From Nitrospirota bacterium (GTDB taxonomy: Bacteria > Nitrospirota > Thermodesulfovibrionia > Thermodesulfovibrionales > JdFR-88): 7,902 nt of DNA. This document shows, piece after piece, positions 1-6,115 of this stretch (its first letter is position 1; every line of letters begins with the position of its first letter). The DNA lies in contig JAJYGJ010000194.1 in the NCBI GenBank assembly GCA_021790695.1, forward strand, positions 1 to 7,902, given 5' to 3'. The notes beneath the pieces are model-generated. The model made no database searches. It was given only the letters and a program-made list of their open reading frames with translations, and was not told the origin of the DNA. A program made the position numbers and the translations under genes.

Positions 1-41
1 GCCTGAGTCATAAACGTGGGGCAGGCAGATTTTATTCTTTT

Positions 42-146
42 GTCCGTCATACCTCATGTCTTTAGCCGGTATCCAGGAACTTTGCTTTTTATCGAAAAAA
101 TTTATAAAGTCGCCGGATTCCGGATTAATACCTCCGGAATGACGGC
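42..146. repeat. Palindromic dispersed-repeat-like element (REP/MITE-like)
   Basis: Two palindromic units sit back to back. At 117-124 and 133-140 the 8-bp arms ATTCCGGA and TCCGGAAT are perfect inverted repeats around an 8-nt loop, and GCCG (112-115) with CGGC (143-146) extends the stem. At 49-53 and 68-72, ATACC and GGTAT form a weaker second stem. The outer ends match each other as near-identical inverted termini: CCGTCATACC at the left, and CCGTCATTCC when the right end is read on the minus strand. Sequences of the GTCATTCC...GGAATCCAG type are common as short dispersed intergenic repeats in bacterial genomes. I infer that this is one, but only a single copy is visible here. No coding signal is seen in it. 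Confidence 0.4.
94..146 (-). terminator. Possible terminator of the resB-ccsA-regulator operon
   Basis: Read on the minus strand, the stem formed by 133-146 and 112-124 (8 perfect pairs plus 4 more after a small bulge) is followed by a T-rich tail ending in six T at 95-100. It lies about 90 nt beyond the regulator's stop codon. The T tract begins some 10 nt after the stem, which is loose for an intrinsic terminator. The same hairpin is part of the dispersed-repeat-like element, so termination may be a secondary role. Confidence 0.3.
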
Positions 147-200
147 AAAAAAACAGAAACTAGACGCGTCAGATAAAAGAGCAGACAGATACCAGCCCCA

Positions 201-220
201 CAAATCTGACGCTGAGGCCC
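201..220 (-). repeat. 20-bp inverted repeat, copy A
   Basis: The minus strand reads gggcctcagcgtcagatttg. Exactly the same 20 bases occur on the plus strand at 4405-4424. It lies immediately downstream of the regulator's stop codon and overlaps the left arm of the hairpin at 213-235. A 20-bp exact match between two intergenic sites in an 8-kb window is unlikely by chance. It probably belongs to a dispersed intergenic element. Confidence 0.7.
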
Positions 221-243
221 CGGCAGGGGGCCTCACTCTTTTT
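213..243 (+). terminator. Plus-strand intrinsic terminator over the regulator stop codon
   Basis: The arms TGAGGCCCC (213-221) and GGGGCCTCA (227-235) pair perfectly over 9 bp around a 5-nt loop. They are followed on the plus strand by CTC and five T (239-243). The minus-strand stop codon TGA of the regulator is formed by 235-233, inside the right arm. On the minus strand there is no T tract after the stem, so the orientation favours stopping rightward transcripts. No plus-strand gene is visible between 1 and 213, so it may serve a convergent gene to the left of the window or block antisense reading into the operon. Confidence 0.5.
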
Positions 244-1618
244 CGGGGAGAAAACCGAACTTCTGCATCCTGTAGCGGAGGGTGTCCCTGGTCAGGTGCA
301 GAAGTTTTGCCGCCCTGGTCTGATTGCCCCTGGTCGCGTCCAGCGCCTGTCTTATGAATTCCTTTTCCAGTTTTTCGATGTCCAAGCCCCCGGCCGGCAG
401 TTTCAAATACACGTCATTTTTGCCCGCGCCGGGGGCGTTATTGCCGCAAAGCTCCAGCGGAAGGTGCTCGGGCAGTATCAGCACCTCGTTTTCGAGTATC
501 ATGGCCCTTTCTATCACGTTTTTAAGCTCCCGCACGTTGCCCGGCCAGCCGTATTCGAGGAAAAGCCTCTCCGTGTCCGCGGAGAGCCCCTTTACGTTTT
601 TCCTGAACTCGCGGTTGAAGACGTCTATGAAATAAAGGGCCATGAGCAGGATGTCTTCTCCGCGCCGCCTCAGGGGCGGCAGGCTTACCGGCACCACATT
701 CAACCTGTAGTAGAGGTCCTCACGGAAATTGCCTTTTTTCACCTCCCCGTCCAGCAGCTTGTTGGTGGCGGCGATTATGCGCAGGTCGACTTCTATGTCC
801 CTCACCCCGCCCACGCGTTTGAAGGCCTTGTTCTCGATCACCTTCAGGAGCTTGGCCTGGGTGGAGAGCCTCATGTCCGCTATTTCATCCAGGTATATCG
901 TGCCCCCGTCGGCAAGTTCGAAGAGCCCTTGCTTCATGGCCCTGGCGTCCGTGAAGGCGCCTTTTTCATAACCGAAAAGCTCGCTTTCGATAAGGTTTTC
1001 AGGAAGCGCCGTGCAGTTTATCTCAATGAAGGGTTTCCCCATTCGCGCGCTCTGGTAATGGATGACCTTCGCGATCAGGTCCTTGCCCGTGCCGCTCTCC
1101 CCCTGCATGAGGATGGTGGTCGCGTCGCTCCTGGTCACCTTCTCCACAAGCCCCATGACCTGTTTTATTGCCGCGGACTGCCCTATGACGCTGTCATAGC
1201 CGTACCGGGAACTTAGCTGGGAGCGGAACTGCAATACCTCTTTCCGCAGGGAGCAGGCCTCAAGCGCCTTGTGCATGACTATCTTGAGCTTGTCCATATT
1301 GAACGGCTTCTCGACGAAATCCCAGGCGCCCAGCTTTATGGTCTTTACCGCCGTCTGGACGTCTCCGAAGGCGGATATCATTATAACGACGGCATCCTTG
1401 TTTATCTCCTTGATCCCCTCGAGGACGGTTATGCCGGAGATGTCGGGAAGCCGGACGTCCAGAAGGGTTATATCGGGGGATTCCTCCCCGAACAAGGTAA
1501 TGCCGCCCAGCCCCTTTTCCGCCGTGATCACCTGATAGCCGTCCCTGGAAAGGTTCTGCTCCAGGGACCATCTGAGGAGCTTTTCGTCGTCTATTACCAG
1601 TACCTTTGTCTCAGCCAT
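233..1618 (-). CDS. Sigma-54-dependent NtrC-family response regulator
   Basis: This 461-residue protein has the full three-domain layout of an NtrC-class activator. The receiver domain (about 5-118) has the acidic pair D10/D11, phospho-acceptor D54 in LLDVRLPD, S82 and K104 in EKPF. The AAA+ domain (about 143-375) has Walker A GESGTGKD at 173-180, Walker B with D244/E245, and the FREDLYYRL arginine segment at 298-306. The sigma-54 contact loop reads GAFTDA (220-225) instead of the usual GAFTGA. The C-terminal Fis-type helix-turn-helix spans about 425-456 (GNQTRAAKLL, RDTLRYRMQK). When phosphorylated it should activate sigma-54 promoters from upstream sites. The ATG at 1618 begins directly at the receiver domain; the ribosome site before it is weak, with AAGG almost touching the ATG. 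The gene follows ccsA by 51 bp and is probably its operon partner. Its kinase and targets are not visible. Confidence 0.95.
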   Translation of the reverse strand: MAETKVLVIDDEKLLRWSLEQNLSRDGYQVITAEKGLGGITLFGEESPDITLLDVRLPDISGITVLEGIKEINKDAVVIMISAFGDVQTAVKTIKLGAWDFVEKPFNMDKLKIVMHKALEACSLRKEVLQFRSQLSSRYGYDSVIGQSAAIKQVMGLVEKVTRSDATTILMQGESGTGKDLIAKVIHYQSARMGKPFIEINCTALPENLIESELFGYEKGAFTDARAMKQGLFELADGGTIYLDEIADMRLSTQAKLLKVIENKAFKRVGGVRDIEVDLRIIAATNKLLDGEVKKGNFREDLYYRLNVVPVSLPPLRRRGEDILLMALYFIDVFNREFRKNVKGLSADTERLFLEYGWPGNVRELKNVIERAMILENEVLILPEHLPLELCGNNAPGAGKNDVYLKLPAGGLDIEKLEKEFIRQALDATRGNQTRAAKLLHLTRDTLRYRMQKFGFLPEKE

Positions 1619-1634
1619 CCCTTGACTTTGTTTC

Positions 1635-1653
1635 CGCCGGCCGCGGGCCGGCG
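1635..1653. other. GC-rich hairpin in the ccsA-regulator gap
   Basis: CGCCGGCC (1635-1642) and GGCCGGCG (1646-1653) pair perfectly over 8 bp with a 3-nt loop. The hairpin fills much of the 51-bp gap between the ccsA stop and the regulator start. Neither strand has an adjacent T tract, so it is not a standard terminator. It could stabilise the upstream mRNA or lower expression of the regulator relative to resB-ccsA. Confidence 0.5.
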
Positions 1654-1669
1654 CGGTGGGATTTTGATC

Positions 1670-2761
1670 CTACTGGCTCCCATAGGAATGCAGCCCGCTT
1701 AAAAGCAGGTTGACCCCCAGGTACGTGAACACGACGGCCACGAAACCCATTACGGCGACCATCGATATCTTGCGCCCCCTCCATCCCCTCAGGAACCGCG
1801 CGTGCAGGTAAAAGGCATAGATGAACCATGTGATGAGAGACCAGGTTTCCTTCGGGTCCCAGCTCCAGTAAACGCCCCATGCCTGGTTGGCCCAGATGGC
1901 CCCGAATACAAGCGCTCCAAGCGTGAATATCGGGAAACCTATGGCTATGCTCTTATAGGTCACCTCATCCAGGACGGCGGGCTGGAGTTTGAAACTCTCG
2001 ATTACCCTTTTGAGCGCCGTTCCGTATCTCCACGTCAAAAACACGATGGCAACCGCGGCGATATAACTTATGAGCCGCACCGCGCCGGAACCGCTCTCAA
2101 AGCTGCTTTTGAAGAGGAAGTCCCTTATGAAGGCCCCGGAGCCGGGCGCAAGGCCCGCCCCCCTGAACCTCACGAAGTCCAGCCCCATGGCCAGAAGCAC
2201 CGAAACAAAAATACCCAGGGACACCGTCCAGAATATGTAGGAGCCCTCGGTTTTCTTCTCCGTTGTGGCCACCAGGTACATCAGCCCCGTGCTGAAGGCC
2301 AGCGCGAAGGCCGAATAGGAGATGAAGGAGAGTGTTACGTGGGCCAGAAGCCAGTTGCTCTGGAGGGCCGGCACCAGCGGCTCTATCTGCGTGGACATCC
2401 CCGACAGGCTTATGAAAAGAAGGGCGATACCGGCCACGGGGGTCACAAAGGCCCCGAAAGAACGGTTTTTATAACGGAACTCCACTATCAGGTAGCCAAG
2501 TATGAGGCACCATACGAAGAAGATCAGCGACTCATAAAGGTTTGTAAGCGGTATGGAGCGCAAAATCCCCATGCCGGACAACTGGTAAAACTCATGCCAT
2601 CTAAGCCCTAACGCCAGGGTCTGGGCGGCGAAGCCGAAGACGGTCAGGCCGGTGGCCGACACGCCGATGGCCTTCTTCCTGAAAGCGATATGGACGATAT
2701 AGACCACCATCGCCAGCATGTATGCCATAGTGGAAAGGCCGAAAAAAAACGAACTTTCCAA
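1670..2761 (-). CDS. ccsA: System II cytochrome c biogenesis protein CcsA/ResC (WWD haem handler)
   Basis: This 363-residue polytopic membrane protein belongs to the haem-handling family that moves haem across the membrane and, with ResB, attaches it to CXXCH motifs of periplasmic apocytochromes. The diagnostic tryptophan-rich WWD segment is at about 295-308 (WGVYWSWDPKETW). Candidate haem-ligand histidines are H141 (AHVTLSF), H320 (YLH) and H357, and NLYES at 74-78 is also typical. About eight hydrophobic segments are visible. The start is TTG at 2761, chosen because a strong GGAGGTG lies 7 nt upstream, inside the last codons of resB. The first in-frame ATG would be codon 12, within the first helix. 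Only 2 bp separate it from the resB stop, which implies translational coupling. Some databases call this family CcsB or ResC; the naming is inconsistent between systems. Confidence 0.93.
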   Translation of the reverse strand: MESSFFFGLSTMAYMLAMVVYIVHIAFRKKAIGVSATGLTVFGFAAQTLALGLRWHEFYQLSGMGILRSIPLTNLYESLIFFVWCLILGYLIVEFRYKNRSFGAFVTPVAGIALLFISLSGMSTQIEPLVPALQSNWLLAHVTLSFISYSAFALAFSTGLMYLVATTEKKTEGSYIFWTVSLGIFVSVLLAMGLDFVRFRGAGLAPGSGAFIRDFLFKSSFESGSGAVRLISYIAAVAIVFLTWRYGTALKRVIESFKLQPAVLDEVTYKSIAIGFPIFTLGALVFGAIWANQAWGVYWSWDPKETWSLITWFIYAFYLHARFLRGWRGRKISMVAVMGFVAVVFTYLGVNLLLSGLHSYGSQ

Positions 2762-2763
2762 TT

Positions 2764-4317
2764 TTATCCACCTCCTTTTTCAAATTCGCGGTAAAGTTTT
2801 TCCATATCTCTCTCAAAGGCCTGTTTGTTCTTGCTGGAAGTGCCGGCGATCAAGAGGCGCGCGCCCTTCCTGCCAGGCTCGATCCTCACCCATATTTTTT
2901 TATGGGAGAGGAAGAAGGCCATGAAAAGACCCAGTGAAAGCGTGATGCACCCCAGGTAGACGACCCAAACGCCGGGGTCTTTCCTGACCTCGAGCCCCGT
3001 ATACTCCACTCCCCAGAAATCCTTGAGGCCCACACTGCTGCCATCCGGCAGATTCCAGGTCTCGGGATACCTCTGAAGGATCCACTTGGAGGCCGCCATT
3101 TTGCCGTCTTTTATCTCGACCCTGACGGCGGGGTTCGTCATCATTCGCGAGTACGTGATGGGTCTTCCCGAATCATCGAAGGCGAGGGCCGGATTGAACT
3201 CAACCAGCTTCACCGTCTCTTTCGTGCCCGGTATCAGGAAGCTCTGTCCGATCTTCAGCCTCTGCGTCCCCGTCTGCCCCCCGGGGGACTTTACGGTCAG
3301 GACGGCGGTGCCGTTTGACAGGTCGTCCATGAGGCCGTAACTCGACTGGTAGAACGTAACGCCGTCGTATGTGAGCGGATGGTTCACCCTCACCCACTGC
3401 GAGAGGACGGGCCGGCCGCCCTTTATCACCGTAAGAAGGCTCCTGTAAGACCTGGGCATGTCGCTCGTGCCGTAATAGCGCACCTCGAACTGCTGGCAGA
3501 GCACATGGAAATCAAGGGGGATAAGCCCCACCCGCTCCAGGCTCTTTTTAAAAGCGGCAACGTCCTCGCCCGCGGCCTGGGCGGCCAGCCGGAAGTTGCC
3601 GCCCGCGGCGTCCAGCCCGCTCATGAGGCTAGCCCTCAGGCTGTCCTGGGACGGATCGGAAAGATCGGCCGAACGTGAAAAGGCGATATTCGTGGAATAG
3701 CCCTCAGGCAGGTTCAGCATACCCTGGAAACCGAGGAAAATGCCCAGTAAGGCGCCGATGAGGATTACCAGTATGCTAAAGTGGGTGACATAGACGCCCG
3801 AGCGGCTCCAGGCATGCTTCTGCGCATAAAGCTCGAAGGCCCCGCCCTCCTCTTCGTGCCTGGCCGCCCTGAAGCCGAGGGATTTCATCCCGGAGACGGC
3901 CTTCTTCTCCAGGGCGGCGGGGCTGTCATGGAGCCTGAATTCCTTCCTTATGGACATCTTTATCATGGCATCCGCCGAAAGCGGCCTCATGGGGGCGCGC
4001 ATCGTGCGCCATATGCCCGGAAACCTTTCAGTCGAGCAGACAAGCAGGTTTACCGCAAAAAGCATCAACAGCGTCAGAAACCACCACGAACGGTACATGT
4101 TCATGAAACCGAGGGCGTGCAGCGCCTTGTAGGCCGAGGGCGCAAGCCCCGCCCCTACAAAATGGGTGAGCACCTCGATGTTCGTTCGGTAAGGGGCCTG
4201 CTGCTCTATGATGGTGCCCACAATCGAGGTAAGGCCGATCAGGGCGAACAATACGACCGCCAGTTTTATCGAGGCGAAGAAGGACCAGACCTTATCGGAG
4301 AAGCTCTTCGAAGCCAA
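2764..4317 (-). CDS. resB: System II cytochrome c biogenesis protein ResB (CcsB-like)
   Basis: This 517-residue protein has the ResB layout. Three helices lie in the N-terminal part (about 17-36, 78-95 and 176-197), followed by a large extracytoplasmic region (about 200-450), a fourth helix (about 451-470) and a lysine/arginine-rich cytoplasmic tail. Family-like stretches include the first helix segment SIKLAVVLFALIGLTSIVGT and, in the soluble domain, VNHPLTYDGVTFYQSSYG at 311-328. ResB partners CcsA/ResC in haem delivery to c-type cytochromes, which fits the directly adjacent ccsA. The start appears to be TTG at 4317: AAGGAG lies 9 nt upstream, and an in-frame stop just before it rules out a longer form. 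It is the first gene of the resB-ccsA-regulator run, with a promoter-like sequence about 50-80 bp upstream. Confidence 0.92.
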   Translation of the reverse strand: MASKSFSDKVWSFFASIKLAVVLFALIGLTSIVGTIIEQQAPYRTNIEVLTHFVGAGLAPSAYKALHALGFMNMYRSWWFLTLLMLFAVNLLVCSTERFPGIWRTMRAPMRPLSADAMIKMSIRKEFRLHDSPAALEKKAVSGMKSLGFRAARHEEEGGAFELYAQKHAWSRSGVYVTHFSILVILIGALLGIFLGFQGMLNLPEGYSTNIAFSRSADLSDPSQDSLRASLMSGLDAAGGNFRLAAQAAGEDVAAFKKSLERVGLIPLDFHVLCQQFEVRYYGTSDMPRSYRSLLTVIKGGRPVLSQWVRVNHPLTYDGVTFYQSSYGLMDDLSNGTAVLTVKSPGGQTGTQRLKIGQSFLIPGTKETVKLVEFNPALAFDDSGRPITYSRMMTNPAVRVEIKDGKMAASKWILQRYPETWNLPDGSSVGLKDFWGVEYTGLEVRKDPGVWVVYLGCITLSLGLFMAFFLSHKKIWVRIEPGRKGARLLIAGTSSKNKQAFERDMEKLYREFEKGGG

Positions 4318-4365
4318 TACGAAATACTCCTTTCATGTGATTGGACCCCTCAAAACCCCAAATTT

Positions 4366-4395
4366 ATAATAATTGGTTACGCCGCCTAATAGCAA
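4366..4395 (-). promoter_or_regulatory. Candidate sigma-70 promoter for resB
   Basis: Read on the minus strand, a -35-like TTGCTA (4395-4390) is followed after 18 nt by a -10-like TATTAT (4371-4366), one mismatch from TATAAT. Transcription would start near 4359, leaving a leader of about 40 nt before the resB TTG at 4317. The local AT-rich patch in an otherwise GC-rich window supports it. The -35 overlaps the base of the adjacent long stem-loop. Confidence 0.4.
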
Positions 4396-4448
4396 TCCGG
4401 GGCCGGGCCTCAGCGTCAGATTTGCAGGGCAATGCCGGCCCCGCATTG
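4393..4448. repeat. Long imperfect stem-loop between cupin and resB genes
   Basis: CAAT-C-CGGGGCCGG (4393-4406) pairs with CCGGCCCCG-C-ATTG (4435-4448): 13 pairs with one mismatch. The 28-nt loop carries the second copy of the 20-bp repeat. It lies just beyond the cupin stop codon and could help end or stabilise that transcript. No T tract directly follows the stem on the minus strand, so an ordinary intrinsic terminator is doubtful. Confidence 0.5.
4405..4424 (+). repeat. 20-bp inverted repeat, copy B
   Basis: The plus strand reads gggcctcagcgtcagatttg, identical to the minus strand at 201-220. This copy lies partly in the left arm and mainly in the loop of the stem-loop upstream of resB. 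With copy A it brackets the resB-ccsA-regulator block in inverted orientation. Confidence 0.7.
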
Positions 4449-4459
4449 GTGACGAAGGC

Positions 4460-4882
4460 CTACCGGCCCTCCACCGGCACGGGCTTGTCCCGCCGGGCGT
4501 CGACGATGCAGAAAAACCCGAAAGGCTCGCCATACGGGTTCAGGAGTCTGTGCGGCTCACCGGGGCTTATGTATATCGTGTCCAGGTAATCAACCTCGTG
4601 CAGGCGGCGGCCCAGCCTCACCCTGCCCCGTCCCTTTATGACCACCACGACATGCTCATGCCTGTGGGTCTCAAGGCTGGTGTTTCCGCCCGGGGAGACC
4701 TCGAAATATCTCAGGTGGAATTTCGTTTTCTCGCCCCTCTCTCCGGCGACCAGCAGATGCCTTGCCACCCTGGTCCAGTCTTCGGAAGGGCCCTTTTTGT
4801 ATATGACCGGCCTTACCCCCTTCCATGAACAGCCGCCCTTGTGCTTTAAAACCCTGCTTTTCGTCCTGGCTTCCACGCGCAT
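4460..4882 (-). CDS. Small cupin-domain protein
   Basis: From the ATG at 4882 this is a 140-residue single-domain cupin. The first cupin motif is PGGNTSLETHRHEH (64-77), with H73, H75 and H77 as likely metal ligands, followed by the turn IKGRGRV. The second motif is SPGEPHRLLN (106-115), with H111. The glutamate normally a few residues after the second histidine is not evident, so metal binding may be all-histidine. An in-frame TTG at 4927 would add 15 residues and overlap the dehydrogenase stop. I prefer ATG 4882 because GGAGG lies 4 nt upstream and the extra residues are low-complexity. It is the last gene of the dehydrogenase run, about 37 bp after its neighbour. Such cupins can be isomerases, dioxygenases or ligand sensors; the sequence does not decide which. 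Confidence 0.85.
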   Translation of the reverse strand: MRVEARTKSRVLKHKGGCSWKGVRPVIYKKGPSEDWTRVARHLLVAGERGEKTKFHLRYFEVSPGGNTSLETHRHEHVVVVIKGRGRVRLGRRLHEVDYLDTIYISPGEPHRLLNPYGEPFGFFCIVDARRDKPVPVEGR

Positions 4883-4919
4883 TTCGCCTCCGGGTTCAGT
4901 TTTTTTATCCGCTGCCGTC

Positions 4920-6023
4920 TCATTCAAACGTGATCGCGACCTTCAGCGAATCCCCCGCCTCCGCGGCCAGTCTGTACGCCCTCCGGGTCTCTTCGATGGG
5001 GAAGCGGTGGGTCACCACCATCCGCGCGCTTACGCGCCCCTCCCCGATCATCCCGAGCGCCGCCCTGGTCTCTTCGGGGCCGGTCGAATAGCTCGGTATC
5101 AGGCTGATCTCCCTGAAATAAATCTCGTTGGGGTCGATAGGGAGGACCTCGCCCGGTTTCGCCGGCGTGAAGAGAATGATTTTGGCCCCCGTCCCGGCCG
5201 CCTTGATGGCCGCCATTATCGCCTGAACGCTGTTTGGCAGGGCTATGACCAGTTCCGCCATCCCGCCCGCCGTGAGCCCGCTTACCGCACGCTCAAAGTC
5301 CTCGCGCGAGACATCGATTACGTGATCGGCCCCGAGTTCCATGGCCTTTCGAAGCCGGAAGGAAACCCGGTCGGCCCCTATCACCTTTTTAACCCCCAGG
5401 GCCTTAAGGACAATCAGATGGAGTATGCCCATTACGCCCAGGCCGATGACAACCGCGGTCTCCGGAAACCAGTCTCTGCGAAACCAGTTTCCCTGAGACC
5501 AGTCTCTCTGGGGCTGGCCTCTCTGGGGCTGGCCTATATTAAGCCCGGCCCGCCTGATTGCCTTAAGGACGCAGCCCAAGGGCTCCACGAGCATGCCGTC
5601 CTCGAAGGAAACCCCGGGCGGCAGGATGAGCGTGTCTTGTTCCAGGTTAACCCGCGGGATCAGGATATACTCCGATATGCCCCCGGGATAGATCGAAGAG
5701 GCCTTCCACGTGGGACAGTGGACGAAGTCGCCCCTCCTGCAAAACTGGCATCCCTCAGTGTCCATGCAAGGGGCATGGTGATGGACCGCGACCCTGTCGC
5801 CCGGCCTGAAACCGGCGACACCCGCGCCAGTTTTCACGATCACGCCGGAGGGCTCGTGGCCGAGCGTAAGGGGCGCCTTTTTTTCTATATACCAGGCCAT
5901 GAGGTCGCCGGAGCAGATACCCGAGGCCATCGTCTTTAAGAGGGCCTCGCCGGGGCCCGGCTCCGGGACGGGCATCTCCTCGATCCTGATATCCTCAAAA
6001 CTATAGAGCCGCGCCGTCTTCAT
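4920..6023 (-). CDS. Zinc-dependent medium-chain dehydrogenase with repeat insertion
   Basis: This 367-residue member of the zinc-type alcohol/polyol dehydrogenase family has the expected catalytic zinc residues C37 (GICSGD), H56/E57 (GHEPSG) and E147 (EPLGC). Four structural-zinc cysteines are at C86, C92, C95 and C103. The GLGVMG cofactor motif is at 194-199, in a Rossmann domain of about 188-310. It should oxidise an alcohol or polyol, or reduce the aldehyde or ketone, with NAD(P). The substrate cannot be read from the sequence. The odd part is residues 163-187, five tandem 5-residue units rich in Q, R, W and D, placed just before the first Rossmann strand, where relatives normally have a short linker. 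All key residues remain and the frame is open, so it looks functional. The ATG at 6023 is preceded by a weak ATAGG 9 nt away. It follows the other dehydrogenase by 92 bp. Confidence 0.93.
   Translation of the reverse strand: MKTARLYSFEDIRIEEMPVPEPGPGEALLKTMASGICSGDLMAWYIEKKAPLTLGHEPSGVIVKTGAGVAGFRPGDRVAVHHHAPCMDTEGCQFCRRGDFVHCPTWKASSIYPGGISEYILIPRVNLEQDTLILPPGVSFEDGMLVEPLGCVLKAIRRAGLNIGQPQRGQPQRDWSQGNWFRRDWFPETAVVIGLGVMGILHLIVLKALGVKKVIGADRVSFRLRKAMELGADHVIDVSREDFERAVSGLTAGGMAELVIALPNSVQAIMAAIKAAGTGAKIILFTPAKPGEVLPIDPNEIYFREISLIPSYSTGPEETRAALGMIGEGRVSARMVVTHRFPIEETRRAYRLAAEAGDSLKVAITFE
5465..5539. repeat. Five 15-bp tandem repeats inside a dehydrogenase gene
   Basis: Five contiguous 15-bp units start at 5465, 5480, 5495, 5510 and 5525. 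Plus-strand units are GAAACCAGTCTCTGC, GAAACCAGTTTCCCT, GAGACCAGTCTCTCT, GGGGCTGGCCTCTCT and GGGGCTGGCCTATAT. The last two differ at 2 of 15 positions, and unit three bridges the two halves. The period is a multiple of three, so the frame is kept. On the coding strand they encode IGQPQ, RGQPQ, RDWSQ, GNWFR and RDWFP (residues 163-187). This is a slippage- or recombination-type expansion within a conserved enzyme. Confidence 0.9.
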
Positions 6024-6056
6024 GCTGCAGGGCCTATCTCAAAATCGCTTCCGGCC

Positions 6057-6074
6057 GTCCCGCCCTGGCGGGAC
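6057..6074. other. Perfect hairpin between the two dehydrogenase genes
   Basis: GTCCCGCC (6057-6064) and GGCGGGAC (6067-6074) are perfect inverted repeats, so the real hairpin would have a loop of about 4-6 nt. It lies in the 92-bp gap between the upstream dehydrogenase stop (6116) and the downstream dehydrogenase start (6023). Only a weak four-T run follows, more than 10 nt away on the minus strand, so an intercistronic RNA-stability or attenuation role is likelier than full termination. Confidence 0.5.
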
Positions 6075-6115
6075 TGAACTCAAGGCAGACCGCGTCATAA
6101 CAGGTCCCGGCAAAA

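Noticed and set aside
1..40. Possible hairpin GCCTG (1-5) with CAGGC (22-26) followed by a T-rich stretch
   Set aside because: The 5-bp stem with a 16-nt loop is weak and cut by the window edge. It would fit a plus-strand terminator of a gene to the left but cannot be supported alone.
16..357. Plus-strand open frame of 113 codons at the left edge
   Set aside because: It crosses a palindromic element, a terminator hairpin and the end of the regulator gene, and the product looks like no protein family.
296..1216. Plus-strand open frame of 306 codons opposite the response regulator
   Set aside because: It is the antisense of a fully recognisable NtrC-class protein and has no domain features of its own.
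1802..2611. Plus-strand open frame of 269 codons opposite ccsA
   Set aside because: Its highly polar, low-complexity product is what results from reading the complement of membrane-protein codons; no independent support.
4883..4927. Upstream TTG start for the cupin at 4927
   Set aside because: It adds 15 low-complexity residues and overlaps the dehydrogenase stop, while ATG 4882 has GGAGG at a workable distance.
4638..5939. Long plus-strand open frame of 433 codons opposite the cupin and dehydrogenase genes
   Set aside because: It runs antisense to two clear enzymes, has no recognisable domain and its composition follows the codon bias of the opposite strand. It is a GC-driven shadow frame.
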